DNA of 64,000 nucleotides from Stomoxys calcitrans (GCF_963082655.1 NC_081553.1:44402260-44466259), one strand, 5' to 3'; shown: positions 11,217-23,862, counted from the first letter of the stretch. A program made the numbers and translations. Notes: generated by a model from the letters alone, not told the origin.

Positions 11217-12360
11217 TATTGGGACTGAGTGATGATCACATCGTCTGCTCCCTGTTCTTGAGGCGGCATTGAGTTTCCCGTCACTGCCTGATGTTTCAGT
11301 ATTTGGATATTTGCGTATCCTTATCATCCGAAGTTGGTGATGGCTCCATCGTTGGGTCCCTGTTCGTAAGGCAGTATTAAGTCTCCTGCCACTGCAATGC
11401 CTGATGTCTCAATATCTTTGCCTATCCTAGTCTTCCCAATCTTAATATTTGCCCATTTTAGTTTTTCCAATTTTGAGAGAGGTAGACTTGGTCCCTTAAA
11501 ATGCCATGCCTTAAGTCTTAGCTAAACTTGTCACGCTGTGATTTGATCAATGCCCACTACATAGACAGTTCTTCCTCTTCATGAGAGCGTATGTAACTGT
11601 CTCGCTCCGGCGGAGCTTTATATGAATGACCTCAGTCATTGGTCCTTTAGTAAATAGGCTTCTTGAAACTGAGTGATGATCACATCGTCTGCTCCCTGTT
11701 CTTTAGGCGGCATTGAGTTTCCCGTCACTGCACTGCCTGATGTTTCAATATTTGGATCTTTGCTTATCCTAGTCTTCCCAATCTTGAGAAATTTGGTGAT
11801 GGCCCCTTCGTTGAGTCCCTGTTCGTTAGGCAGTATTGATTCTACTGCCATTGCAATGCCTGATGTCCTACCCTATCTTCTTCTATCGTCTTTCCAATCT
11901 TGATCTTTGCCTATCCCAGTTTTTTCAATCTTAAAAAGACAGTCTGGGTCCCTTACAACGCCATACTTTTAGTCTTAGCCAAACTTATCACGGAGACATA
12001 CTTGATCATTGCCCACCACAAAGAGAGTTCATTTCTAATCCTTTTCCTCCCTTTAGAAGATCTCTCATTTCTATGCGACCAAACTTTGGTTTTGCTTGTC
12101 GACGAATCCCATCAAGCGTTTCGTGGCGATTTTGCTGCCCCCTTGATAAAGATCGTCGCATTTTTGAGTAAGGGGGGGCGGTTTCATCTTTCTCACCATG
12201 CCGAGTTTTTCGCCCTTCCAGGAAGTGTGGATACTTCCAACGAGCTCTCTGACGGTATCAATACATTCTGCTTACGTAAAGCGCAGCATCGAGATATCAA
12301 CTCTTTACTCGCAGCTGATAACTTGTGTATGTGGAGGTCTTAGTAGCTCTTGTTCTATGA
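11217..12360 (-). repeat. Direct repeat with decayed minus-strand coding relics
   Basis: Segments at about 11217-11480 and 11647-11940 are direct repeats (ATCACATCGTCTGCTCCC, GGCGGCATTGAGTTTCCC, AATGCCTGATGTC). Each also contains a weaker internal duplication. On the minus strand one copy is open for about 70 codons (11636-11851) with PNEQGLNEGAIT and PPKEQGADDVIIT as internal repeats. A second motif (SLAKTKSMAL versus SLAKTxGMAF) recurs downstream of each copy, with stops and frameshifts. A plus-strand frame at 11900-12343 (147 codons) overlaps this and is probably a shadow. The family is unknown; it is likely a dead element. Confidence 0.5.
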
Positions 12361-13055
12361 ACAATACACCCCTTGCAATAACTCTAACGTCATGTTTCCA
12401 CCTTAAATAAGGTATGGTGCATGATTAGATTTCGTTGAGAGGTTTTCGCTCAAACACTCCTTCACTTGCTACCCAATAACCTCCTCTCCATTAGTTAAAG
12501 TAAAATAGAAACCTTCATGTTAATTGAAGGCCAAAATTCATGTCATATTCTAGTGCTAGTGCTTGCATACAACATTCTCAGAATATGGCATAGAGCAACA
12601 AGTCGATCACGTATAACTTACTCTATGTGTTAGCAAGAGGAGGGCAAAAAAAAAAAGAAACCAAATGACAATAATTTATGACATAATGCGATTACTAAGT
12701 GGGGGCCACTTGAAAGTGATTTCAGTTGAACATCTCAAGACGTCACATCTATTTTTATACTTTGATCACCACATGATATCCACGATCTAAAGAAACACAA
12801 CAGCAAACATTCGATCAACACTGCAACTACTTTATTGACTGCAACAATTCATGGAAGAAATCGAGCAGCAGTAAAACGAACGAATTCAAATCGCCATATC
12901 GAGAAGAGAAAGAGACATCTGAAGTATGCATGGACGTAGTAAAATGGGGGTTAGGTAACATGCCCGCTGCTTTTATTGTCGGGAACGTTAGTAAAGTTTC
13001 CGGGAGAGGGATGTAGAACCGCGTCACAGAAATGACGGTCTACAATATATACAGT
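12361..13055. other. No gene recognised
   Basis: AT-rich stretch with a short A-run near 12645. The 66-codon minus-strand frame at 12827-13027 has no recognisable features. Confidence 0.45.
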
Positions 13056-13167
13056 ACTAGCTGACCCGGGCCCGCTCCGCTGCGCCTTCTTTTACTTTAC
13101 ATGGAACAAAATTTTCCTTGGAATATTTATTTTCGACAATTAAAGAAGAATAGTATATCGATCTGAA
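13056..13167 (+). mobile_element. Family C leader fragment
   Basis: Begins ACTAGCTGACCCGGGCCC and matches the C leader through TCGACAATTAAAGA, then loses similarity. Only the first 110 or so bases of the family are present. Confidence 0.75.
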
Positions 13168-13225
13168 CGCAGAAGTCAATATCATAGGTGGACATGCCTA
13201 CCTCTGCATTACGGTGACCTCCCAC
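13168..13225 (-). other. tRNA-like (SINE head-like) sequence, copy 1
   Basis: On the minus strand it has an A-box-like TAATGCAGAGG and a B-box-like GTTCAGATC, each one base off consensus, at tRNA-like spacing. It is clearly related to 62735-62808. The decayed boxes and lack of a full cloverleaf argue against a working tRNA gene. Confidence 0.4.
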
Positions 13226-13230
13226 ATTTT

Positions 13231-14533
13231 TATACCCACCACCGAAGGATGGGGGTATATTCATTTTGTCATTCCGTTTGCAACACATCGAAATATCCAT
13301 TTCCGACCCTATAAAGTACATGACATGATCTAGACATGTCCGTCCGTCTGTTCGTCTGTCTGTTGAAATCACGCTACAGTCTTCAAAAATGGAGATATTG
13401 AGCTGAAATTTTGCACAGATTCTTTTTTTGTCCATAAGCAGGTAAGTTCGAAGATGAAGATAGACCGATCGGCCGATTTAGGGTCTTAGGCCACATTTAT
13501 TATCCGATTTTGCTGAAATTTTGGACAGTGAGTTATGTTAGGCCCTTCGACATCCTTCGTTAATTTGGCGCAGATTTTGTCTATATTTGGATATAGCTGC
13601 CATATAGACCGATCCTCCGATTTAGGATCTAAGGCCCATAAAAGCCACATTTATGGTCCGAATTCGCTGAAATTTGGGACAGTGAGTTGTTTTAGGCCCT
13701 TTAAAATCCTCCGTCAGTTTGGCTCAGATCGGTCCAGATTTGGATATAGCTGCCATATAGACCGATCCCCCGGTTTAGGGTCTTAGGCCCACAAAAGCCA
13801 CATTTATTATCCGATTTTGATGAAATTCGGGACAGTGAGTTGTGTTAAGCCCTTCTACATCTTTCTTTAATTTGGTCCAGATCGTTTCAGATTTGAATAT
13901 AACTGCCATATAGACCGATTTCTTGATTTATGGTTTTGGACCCATAAAATGCTCATTTATTGTCCGATGTCGCCAAAATTTGGGACAGCGAGTTAAGTTA
14001 AGCTCCTTGACATACTTCTGCAATATCGCACAGATAGGTCCAGATTTGAATATAGCTGCCATATACACCGATCTCTCGATTTAAGGTTTTGGGACCATAA
14101 AACAGGCATTTATTGTCCGATTTCGACGAAATTTGGAACATTGCTTTGTGTTAGGCTCTTCGACATTTTTATGCAACTTGGCCCAAATCGGTTTAGATTT
14201 GGATATAGCTGCCATGTAGACCGATATCTCGATTTAAAGTCTTGGCCCCATTAAAGGCGCATTTATAATCCGATTTCACTGAAATTTGACACAGTAACTT
14301 GTGTTAGGCTTTTCGACATCCGTGTCGTATATGGTTCAGGTCGGTTTATTTTCAGAACAATGACTTTTACTTATTAGTATTTGGTCCAAATCGGAACTAA
14401 TTTTGATATAGCTGATATGGGACATAAGGTATGAAATTTTCGCCGAATTTTGATGAAAGATGGTTTACATATATACCCGAGGTGGTGGGTATCCAAAGTT
14501 CGGTCCGACCGAACTTAACGCCTTTTTACTTGT
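13231..14533 (+). mobile_element. Family A Helentron-like element, complete ends
   Basis: Starts TATACCCACCACCGAAGG and ends TTTTTACTTGT, 1303 bp. A microsatellite (GTCCGTCCGTCTG) lies near 13338, followed by A units. The 3' subterminal repeat GGTGGTGGGTAT (14481-14492) is the exact reverse complement of ATACCCACCACC at the 5' end. The hairpin at 14496-14516 is AAGTTCGGTC, one base, GACCGAACTT. This differs from other copies by a paired change (C to T in one arm, G to A in the other) that keeps the stem perfect. Confidence 0.9.
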
Positions 14534-15848
14534 TTGTTATACGATAGCTTTTATGGACCGTTTTATACCTTTTCAATAATTCACCTTAATTAAAACGTCT
14601 TTGGCGACCCTCCTTGACAAATTCTAGTCCTACGCCCATGCTGCAACGCCAACGTCTTTGAGTGGAACAGCATAGCTCCTTAGCTCGCGGTACGTTTAGT
14701 TATGACACAATTATGTTTACACCATATAAAACATTTCTAAACGACTCTTTCGAAAACACCACAAGCACCACCAAAACAAAATCTGCTTACAATAATCAAA
14801 TTTTTACAATTTTAAGTTGCACTTGTCACGAAATTACATATTCAGCTAACAGCCATGCACCAGCTAGCCAGCTTCCCTCGTGCGGTGTTTCAGCGCTAAA
14901 GAGTGTACACACTGCGCATGTGCAACGGCGGCTATATGGTTCAAATTACATTCGATTCAAAACGCTTTTGAATTGGTATTAACGCCCACTTCCTAAACTA
15001 TCAGGAATGAGAATGAATGGAATACAAATGGAAGTCAATAAATTTCCTGTGGTGTTTTGGTGATCCAAGTGTGCAGGTTGTTGCTGCTGCTGTTGAGTCT
15101 TTGTGCCAAAGATTAATTCGGCACCAAAGTTTATGATTGAATAAAGCGTATTTATGATATTCGAATGTTGATTTAAAACTGTGTGATTAGCTGCTTTACT
15201 CTGTGCTACTTAACTTTATTTCATGGCGATTGTGGCAACACACAATAAATTAGAATTATCATTGTGCATTTTTTTTTTTGAAGTAATCAGAAAAGAATGT
15301 TGGCTTTAATGAGGTATTAAATTGCACTTAATAAAGTAAATTATAAACTGAACTATTCAAATTTCCAGGAAATCGGGTAACAAATGAACCCTTTTGTTTA
15401 AGTTCGCCCCAATATGGGGGAACTTAAAAAAAAAGAAAATAAAACTTTTCACTTTATGTTTCAATGCAAGATTTATTGATGACTAAGGACCATGACAGAC
15501 GCCAGCGAAAAAACCGATGATAGATCATCATGATAATTTGTTGTGGCGTTGCCAAATTAAATAATGTAACATAGGGTAATTCTACAAAATGCTGCAGATG
15601 GCGCTGTTAAAATAAACTTGTTTTCTGGAGTTGTTCGCTGTTGAAGTGGCTTCAACACCTTTAATCCATTTACTATGAATAGGTAGAAAAATACCCAAGA
15701 ATACAGTTGACTTAGAAAAGTTCTGGATCGACTTACGAAAGAGGTGTCCTAATGAAATTTGGATTAAAGTAAAGTAGACGAATGAAACTTGTTAAAAAAA
15801 AATTCCCCTCATATAAGGTAATGTTGGCTTGTCGAAAGTTCGCATTTT
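14534..15848. other. No gene recognised
   Basis: The frame at 14662-14982 (106 codons, MEQHSSLARG start) is the longest here and has no recognisable domain. A short CTG run (15076-15094) and a T-tract near 15272 are visible. I cannot tell intron from intergenic DNA. Confidence 0.45.
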
Positions 15849-15944
15849 TATACCCTCCACCATAGGATGAGGGTATACTAATTTCGTCATTCTGATTGTG
15901 ACTCCTCGAAATATTCGTCTAGGACCCCATAAAGTATATATATT
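15849..15944 (+). mobile_element. Family B 5' end fragment
   Basis: TATACCCTCCACCATAGG followed by the B leader to CATAAAGTATATATATT. Family C then begins directly at 15945; the rest of this B copy is not found after the C element. Confidence 0.8.
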
Positions 15945-18385
15945 ACTAGCTGACCCGGGCCCGCTCCGCTGCGCCTTCTTTTACTTTCCAAGTTTCCTTG
16001 GAATATTTATTTTCGACAATTAAAGAGCTTTTAGTGAAATACCATGCTACGAAAATAGTAAATCGCTTGACAAACAGTTTAACAATCAAAGTGGCTTTAT
16101 CTGAATCCCATACGATCTTTATTGGTCTACGAATTTAAGTTTGGTGTACTCGATTCTTAAAATACTTCATTTCAGCCGGGGTTAGGTGGTCCCCCAGACA
16201 CTTGACCCTGAAAAAATATCAGCATCGTTCTCTTCTCTCAAATACCATTTATTTAAACCCCATATTGCTATAGATTTTGAGGGGAGTTTACAGGATGAGG
16301 CGTCGCCCAAACACATGGTCCCAAAATTGGTTACCAAATTCGTTTTCTAATCACAAATACCTTTCATTTGAGCCACATATTGGCATGGTCCAACAATTTT
16401 TTCCCTTTGGGTGTGTTTTGAGAAAGGGATGATGCCCTAAATACATGGTCCCACATTTGGATATCAAATTCGTATTCTACTCCCAAATACCTTTATTTGA
16501 ACCCCATTTTGCGATGGTCACTAAAAAATTGCTGCTTGTGGGGTATTTTGGGAAAGGGGTTAACCCCCAGGAAATTGATCCCGAAAGTAGGTATCAATTC
16601 TTGCTTTACCCCCCCAATACCTTTCATTTAATCTCCACATCGACATGGTCGGTAAATATGGCCGATTTAGGGGTGTTTTGGGGATTGGGGTGGTCCCCCA
16701 AACACTAAGCCCGGAAAATATATCAGCAGCGTGTTCAATTCTCATATATCTATGTATCATTTATTTGAACACCATATTGCCATTGGCCTCAAAATTGGAT
16801 ATCAAATTCGTTTTCAAATCTCAATTAAACTCCTTATTGCAAAAGCCAGCAAATATCTCCGGTATTGGCCCTAAAAACTACAAATATTTAGTTCCACTCT
16901 CTTTAAGACCCAAATTGTCTTGGTGAGCAAATACGGCCTATTTGGGGGTTGTTATGGTGGTGGGATGTCCCCTAGACAGTTGGTTCCTAATGTTGATATC
17001 AGATACGTGGTCTACTCCCACATACCTTTAATTTGAGCCCCATATTTCCATAGTCGGCAAACATGACCGGCTTGGGGGTGTTTTGGGGGATGGGCAGTCA
17101 CTCAGTGAGTTGGCCTTGAAAATATATATTGGATTCGTGTTCCAATCTAAAAACCCTCTTGTTTGAGTCTCATATTGCAAAACTCAGCAAATACTTACTA
17201 TTTGGGTGGTGTTATGGGGGTTAGGTGGCCCCATAGACACTTTTATCAGATTCGTGCTTTACTTCCAAAGACCTTTCATTTGAGCCCCATATGGCTATGG
17301 TCGTAAATTTGTTCTTTTTGGGGGATGTTTTTGGGGAGAGGCGGCCCCCAAACACTTACTCCCATATTTGGATATCAGATTATAATTCTACACTCAAATA
17401 CCTTTTATTTAAGACCCATATTCCCATGGTCAGTAAATAAGTCCTGTTTGGGGGGAGTTTTGGGAAAGGGTCCACCCCCAGAAACGTGGTCCCACATTTG
17501 GATATCAGATTCGTATTCTACTCGCAAATACCTTTTATTTGAGTCCCATGTTGCCATGGTCGGTAAATATGTCCGATTTAGGGGTGTTTTAGGGGGTGGG
17601 TGGTGTCGTGGGGGTGGTGTGGCTCCATAGACACTTTTCCCAAATATTGATATCAGAATTGTGCTTTACTCCCAAAGACCTTTCATTTGAGCCCCATGTG
17701 GCTATGGTCGTAAATGTGTGTGTGAGAGGCGGCCCCCCAAACACTTGGTTTCATATTTGGATAACAGATTCGAATTCTACACTCAAATACCTTTTATTTA
17801 AGCTCCATATTCCCATGGTCAGTAAATAAGTCCTGTTTGGGGGGTGGTTTGGGGAAGGGGTGGATCCCCAGAAACGTGGTCCCACATTTGGATATCAGAT
17901 TCGTATTCTACCGCAAATACCTTTCATTTGACTCCCATATTGCCATGGTCGGTAAATATGTCCGATTTAGGAGTGTTTTGGGGTTTGGGGTGGTCCCCCT
18001 AGCACTTGGTTCGACAATTGGATATCAGATATGTTTTCTTATCCTAAATACCTTTCATTTGAGTCCCATATTGTCGTGAGCTTTAGGGTGGGGCGGCCCC
18101 CCTAGGTACCCCCATCCGCAATTTGGATACCAAATTTTTATTTTTAGGGTACTATAAGAGAGCACACAAAATTTCGCTTAAATCGCACCACCCATCTCCG
18201 AGATCTGGCGTTTCTGTAAATTAGGGAAAGGGGGAGGGTCCGCCCCCCCTTCAGATATCAAAAAATGTAGTACCCTATTTTCACCACGGGATCATTGTGC
18301 ACCATCTGTGAAAATTTCAGGAAAATCGGTTCAGCCGTTTCTGAGTCTATAAGGAACACACAAACATACAAACAAACAAGTCTTT
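15945..18385 (+). mobile_element. Family C repeat element, copy 2
   Basis: Starts ACTAGCTGACCCGGGCCC, has the leader, many units of about 130 bp and the full tail (ATTTTCACCACGGGATCATT, AAAATCGGTTCAGCCG, then ACAAACATACAAACAAACAA). It has no coding capacity beyond repeat-derived frames. ACTAGCTGACCCGG ends recur in many insect genomes by my recollection; the class is not certain. Confidence 0.8.
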
Positions 18386-18411
18386 GCATACCCAGTTAAA
18401 ATTCAAGTTTT

Positions 18412-19803
18412 TATGCCCTCCCTCATAGGATGGGGGGTATACTAATTTTGTCATTCTGTTTGTAACACCTCGAAATATGCGTCTGAGACCCCATAAAGTA
18501 TATATATTCTTGATCGTCATGTCATTTTAAGTCGATCTAGCCGTCTCCGTCTGTCCGCCCGTCCGTCTGTCCGTCCGCCTGTCTGTCCGTCCGTCTGTCC
18601 ATCCGTCCGTCTCTCCGTCCGTTTGTTTGTCGAAAACACGCTAACTTTCAAAGTAGTAAAGGTAGTAGCTTGAAATCTTGCACGAATAGTTTTTATTAGC
18701 TTAGGTCGGTTGGGATTGTAAATGGGCCATATCGGTCCATGTTTTGATATAGCTGCCATATACACCGATCTTGGGTCATGACTTCTTGAACCTCTAGAGT
18801 GCGCGACTTTAGTCCGATTTGACTGAAATTTTGCACGTGGAATGTTGGTATCACTTCCTACAACTGCGATAAGTATGGTTTAAATCGGTCTATGTTTTGA
18901 TATAGCTGCCATATAAACCGATCTGGGGTCTTGATTTCTTGAGCCTCTAGAGGGCGCAATTCTTATCCGTTTTTAATGAAATTTTGCACGTGGTGTGTTA
19001 GTATCACTTCCAACAACCGCGCTAAGTATGGTTTAAATAGGTCCATGTTTTGATATAGGTGCCATATAAACCGATCTTGGGTCTTGACTTCTTGAGCCTC
19101 TAGAGAGCGCAATTCTAGTCCGATTTAACTGATATTTTGCACGTGGTGTATTGGTATCACTTCCAACAACTGTGCCATGTACCATTTCAATCGGTTCATA
19201 ATCTGGTGCAGCTGTCATATAAACCGATCTAGGATTTTGACTTCTTGAGCCTCTATATGGCGCTATATGGAGCCCCGATTTGGCTGAAATTTTGCATGAG
19301 GAGTTTTGTTATGACTTCCAATAACTGTGCGAAGTATGGAGTAAATCGATAAATAACCTGATATAGCTGCCATATAAACCGATCTGGGATTTTGACTTCT
19401 TGAACCTCTAGAGGGCGCAATTCTCATCCGATTTGGCTGAAATTTTGTACAACGGCTTCTCTCATGATCTTCAACATACGTTTCCAATATGGTCTGAATC
19501 GATCTATAGCTTGATACAGCTCCCATATAAACCTATATCCCGATTTTACTTCCTGAACCCCTACAAGGCGCAATTCTTATCCGAATGGACTGAAATATTA
19601 CACAATGACCTCTACAATGCTCAGCATTCATTAACCGTCTGAATCGGACTATAACTTGATATAGCTCCAATAGCATAACAGTTCATATTCAATATTATTT
19701 GTTTGCCTAAAAAGAGATACCGCGCATAGAACTCGACAATTGCGATCCATGGTGGAGGGTATATAAGATTCGGCCTGGCCGAACTTAGCACGCTCTTACT
19801 TGC
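18412..19803 (+). mobile_element. Family B Helentron-like element
   Basis: Starts TATGCCCTCCCTCATAGG (three changes from the family's usual end) and ends GCTCTTACTTGC. A long GTCCGTCCGTCTGT microsatellite lies at about 18545-18630. B units carry CTCTAGAGGGCGCAATTCT, and the 3' end has ATGGTGGAGGGTATA plus the TTCGGCC/GGCCGAA hairpin near 19770. No TSD is visible. Confidence 0.85.
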
Positions 19804-20396
19804 TAATATTAAAATACCATCTCACAAACGATAATATTCCCTGACCTAATAAAATCATTATTTCTAACGGCAAAGTGGTCATCAAACTTCTTCTATAATA
19901 GCCGGGAAAATGATCTCTTAAAACAATCTTCACTACACTTTACATTTACACACATATTTGTATTCGTACATGGACTGCTCACCTGGGCACCAGCTTACTT
20001 AACAGTTTCATTCAATGTTCCTTACTTGGCATCCGTTATTTTTGCTACATTTGATGTAACCTTAAATTATGTTTGAACTCAAATAAACCGAAATTCTTAG
20101 GCAGCACCATTAAACAGATCATTACTGAGCTAAGCAGAATCGTAGAATTAAACAGACGAAAAGATCTCACTGAATGTTATTTTTCGCAGTGCTAGTGCAA
20201 TGTGGAGAAGCAGCCAAACGTTTTTGATGGGAAACGTTGGATGAATGCACAAAAGGCGACTGACTACACCTGTTTCATGTTTGTTCTTCTCCATGAGATG
20301 GACAAACGAGCACAGTGGGTTAAATGAGGAAATTAATAAAATAAAAAACTCTGGGATTACAATTTATGCCTTGAAGTAAGAAAGCTAGGCTTTTTG
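19804..20396. other. No gene recognised
   Basis: AT-rich DNA with no long frame and no repeat hallmark I recognise. Confidence 0.45.
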
Positions 20397-20640
20397 TATA
20401 CCCTACACCATAGGATGGGGGTATACTAATTCCGTCAATCTGTTTGTAATAGTGAATTGGAACAATTGGAACAAAATTTCTAGATGCTAGCCCTACTTGT
20501 TCCAAAGTGAAGTTGCTTTCGACAGACGAAAATCCGGACAAACAAGTGGGCGGACATCGCTTCAAGAATATATAGACCAATATATGGGGTTATCACCTAC
20601 TAAGGGTCATACAACCTATGCCCCTATGTTGGAGGGAAGA
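20397..20640. mobile_element. Two family B 5'-end fragments in inverted orientation
   Basis: 20397-20450 is the B 5' terminus in plus orientation (TATACCCTACACCATAGG). From about 20490 the same leader region appears inverted (TTTCGACAGACGAAAATCC, AAGAATATATAG). Only remnants are present. Confidence 0.6.
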
Positions 20641-21211
20641 AACAAAAGATGTACGTATCTCACATTTGTTAGACACATGAATGGAAAAACATGACATCAC
20701 ACTGTGCTCAACATAATTTTTCTTTCCGTATGCACCGTGTTAAACTGTATAGGGGATTAATATGCTGTGGCACGTTAACCTGAGAATTGTATTTATCCCC
20801 CAGACAGCCGATGCATGCACTTCGTTCACATGGGCATGTTTTTTCCATGGGTAATATCCTCAGTATCCATTTAAACGTTATTCAAACACTTTTGATCTAA
20901 TTTTGTTTGGAAAACTAAAACCAAAACGGTTCCATGAGTATCAAATGGGTAAAGAAATCCCAGTTAAAATCCAAACAAAACAGCTAAAAAGCAAATAACA
21001 TTAAGATATCAAGTGTTGTGTTGATTTGAGCTGAAGTGCAGGTACGCTGCTTGGTTGGCTCAAAGCGTGCACTGGGAAAGCAGTGGCTATGGTGAAGGCT
21101 GCAGGTTTTGAATGCAACTGCAATTTAGAATAAGAACCAACAGAGCCAACGTCATCAATGGGGGCAGAGTTGCCATATTAGTTTTTTAAAATATTAACGC
21201 AAACAATAAAA
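20641..21211. other. No gene recognised
   Basis: No frame over 60 codons and no repeat hallmark that I can name. Confidence 0.45.
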
Positions 21212-21327
21212 AGAAGTAAATGCGTGCTAAGTTCGGCCGGGCCGAATCTTATATACCCTCCACCATGGATCGCATTTGTAGAGTTCTTTTCCTGGCATCT
21301 CTTCTTAGGCAAAGAAGGGATAAAAGA
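21212..21327 (-). mobile_element. Family B 3'-end fragment
   Basis: Reads GCGTGCTAAGTTCGGCCGGG with the B hairpin and TATACCCTCCACCATGG on its other side, then stops where the LINE endonuclease begins (about 21328). It has the same orientation as the B element at 21887. Confidence 0.75.
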
Positions 21328-21886
21328 AAATGTCCGCACTCTTTATAGAGAAGGTGCAGTATACGCGCTGGCGGATATATTAGAGAAGTACAAGGCATAT
21401 ATTAACGCCTTACAGGAAGAGCGATGGACTGGGAATGGCGTTAATACAACACCAAAGGGTGACTAACTATACTATAGCTGCCATAACACGAGGTATGAAT
21501 TTGGCTGCGGATTTGTGGTTAGTCGAAAACTGAAACACCTTGTCTCCAGCTTTACTGCGGTGGATGAGAGACTAGCCACAATCCGCATAAAAGCCAAATT
21601 CTTCAACATCAGCCTTATTTGTGCCCATGCCCCGAAGGAAGACAAAGACGAGCAGACCAAGGATATTTTCTACGAGCTCCTAGAGAGCGCATATGACCGC
21701 TGCCCCGCCCATGATATTAAAATCGTTCTGGGATATTTTAATGCGAAGATAGGAAAGGAAGACATTTTTGGGCCAACAGTCGGAAAGTTTAGCCTCCACG
21801 AGATAACGTCCAGTAATGGGTTGAGGCTGATAGATTTCGCCGCGGCAAAAAACATGGTGTTAGTAGCAGCAGATTTCAACATAAAA
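21328..21886 (+). pseudogene. LINE endonuclease, N-terminal part (broken)
   Basis: Encodes the first part of an apurinic-type endonuclease of a non-LTR retrotransposon. Visible are VRTLYREGAVYALADILEKY, the active-site glutamate region QEERWTG, and HAPKEDKDEQTKDIFYELLE. Next comes VLGYFNAKIGKEDIFGPTVG, where the usual catalytic Asp of GDFNA is Tyr. A stop after TTPKGD and a one-base loss near 21855 break the frame. It is 5'-truncated against a B fragment and interrupted at 21887 by a B element; its C-terminal half resumes at 23378. By overall pattern I judge it RTE-like. Confidence 0.8.
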
Positions 21887-23377
21887 ACAAGTAAAAGCGT
21901 GCTAAGTTCGGCCGGGCCGAATCTTATATACCCTCCACCATGGATCGCATTTTTCGAGATCTTTTCCCGGCATCTCTTCTTAGGCAAAAAAGGATATAAG
22001 AAAGGAGTTGCTCTGCTATTAAAACGATATCAAGATATGGTCTGGTTCGGACCACAATTAATAAATATGTTGGACACCTGTGTAAAATTTCAGCCAATTC
22101 GTATAAGAATTGGGCCCATTGGGGCTCACGAAGTAAAATAGAGAGAACGATTTATATGGGATCTGTATCGGGCTATAGACCGATTCAGACCATAATAAAC
22201 ACGTTTGTTGATGGTCATGAGAGGATCCGTCGTACAAAATTTCAGGCATATCGGGGTCAAGAAGTCAAGATCCCAGATCGGTTTATATGGCAGCTATATC
22301 AGGTTATGAACCGATGTGAACCTTATTTGACACAGTTGTTGAAAGTAAAAATGAAATACGTCATGCAAAATTTCAGCCAAATCGGATAGGAATTGCGGCG
22401 TCTAGAAGCTCAAGAAGTCAAATCCCCAGATCTGTTTATATGACAGATATATCAGGTTATGGACCGATTTGAACCATACTTGGCACAGTTGTTGGATGTC
22501 ATAACGAAATACTTCGTGCAAAATTCATTCAAATCGGATAAGAATTGTGCCCTCTAGAGGCTCAAGAAGTCAAGACCCAAGATCGGTTTATATGGCAGCT
22601 ATATAAGGTTATAGACCGATTTAAACCATACTCGGCACAGTTGTTGGGTATCATAACAAAACACGTCGTGCGAAATTCCATTCCAATCGGATAAGAATTG
22701 CGCCCTCTAGAGGCTCAAGAAGTCAAGACCCAAGATCGGTTTATATGGCAGCTATACCACGTTATGGACCGATTTGAACCATACTCGGCACAGTTGTTGG
22801 ATATCATAACAAAACACGTGGTGCAAAATTTCATTGTGATCGGATAAGAATTGCGCACGCTAGAGGCTCAAGAAGTCAAGACCCAAGATCGGTTTATATG
22901 GCAGCTATATCAGGTTATGGACCGATTTGAACTATACTTGGCAGAGTTGTTGGATATCATAGCAAAACACGCCGTGCAAAATTTCATTCCAATCGGACAA
23001 GAATTGCGCACTCTAGAGGCTCATGAAGTCAAGACCCCAGATCGGTTTATATGGCAGCTATATCAAAACATGGACCGATATGGCCCATTTACAATACCAA
23101 CCGACCTACACTAATAAGAAGTATTTGTGCAAAATTTCAAGCGGCTAGCTCTACTCCTTCGGAAGTTAGCGTGCTTTCGACAGACAGACGGACGGACGGA
23201 CGGACGGACGGACGGACGGACGGACGGACGGACAGACGGACGGACATGGCTAGATCGACATAAAATGTCACGACGATCAAGAATATATATACTTTATGGG
23301 GTCTCAGACGGATATTTCGAGTAGTTACAAACAGAATGACGAAATTAGTATACCCCCATCTTATGGTGGAGGGTATA
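21887..23377 (-). mobile_element. Family B Helentron-like element inside LINE
   Basis: 1491 bp with both ends intact: ACAAGTAAAAGCGTGC at the left (the 3' terminus) and GGTGGAGGGTATA at the right (the 5' terminus). It has the hairpin and ATATACCCTCCACCATGG at the left, 153-bp units, and a long GACGGACG array (about 23180-23245) near the 5' end. Removing it joins CATAAAA to ATATCCAC and restores LINE continuity with no base duplicated or lost. Insertion is thus between two As (two Ts on the element's strand). Confidence 0.92.
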
Positions 23378-23862
23378 ATATCCACAAAGCCACATGGCTG
23401 TCACCCGATCAAAGCATGAGGAACCAAGTTGATCACGTTGTGATAGATGGAAGGCATTCATCCAGCGTATTAGATGTACGATCGATCCGTGGAACGAATA
23501 TAGATTCGGATCATTACCTTGTTGCAGCAAAGGTTTGCACCCGTTTGAACATGGCGAGGAAAGTACGATCTGACACTGCAAGGAAGCTGGACATTGAAAA
23601 GCTGCAAACACAACAGATGGCAGTGGCATACTACACTCGACTGACCCAACTGCTTGAAGAAAGCACTCCTTGTTCCGATGATATAATGGAGCAGTGGCAA
23701 ACTATGGCCTATACCATGGAAAATGTCGAGAAATCTGTTCTTAGGTACTGGAAGCCTCCTCCAAGAAACCCATGGTACGACCAAGAATGTCAAGATGCTA
23801 CTGAAGCCAAGAATCCGGGAATCAGTAGCAACGCGCCAGATGAAGCAGAAGTATCGTGAGAA
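23378..23862 (+). pseudogene. LINE endonuclease C-terminal part and linker
   Basis: Continues the endonuclease after the B insertion: NIHKATWLSPDQSMRNQVDH, then VVIDGRHSSSVLDVRSIRG and the catalytic SDHYLV box (the sequence reads DSDHYLVAAKV). A linker with WYDQECQDATEAK follows. The frame is open from 23296 (inside B) to 23859. It belongs with 21328-21886 and 23863-25494 as one dead element. Confidence 0.85.

Noticed and set aside
11900..12343. 147-codon plus-strand frame
   Set aside because: Its opposite strand carries the duplicated relic that fits better. No domain and no splice context.
21887..23377. Autonomous Rep/helicase gene inside the B or A elements
   Set aside because: No frame outside repeat units; copies are too short (0.8-1.6 kb) and made of repeat units, so they are non-autonomous.
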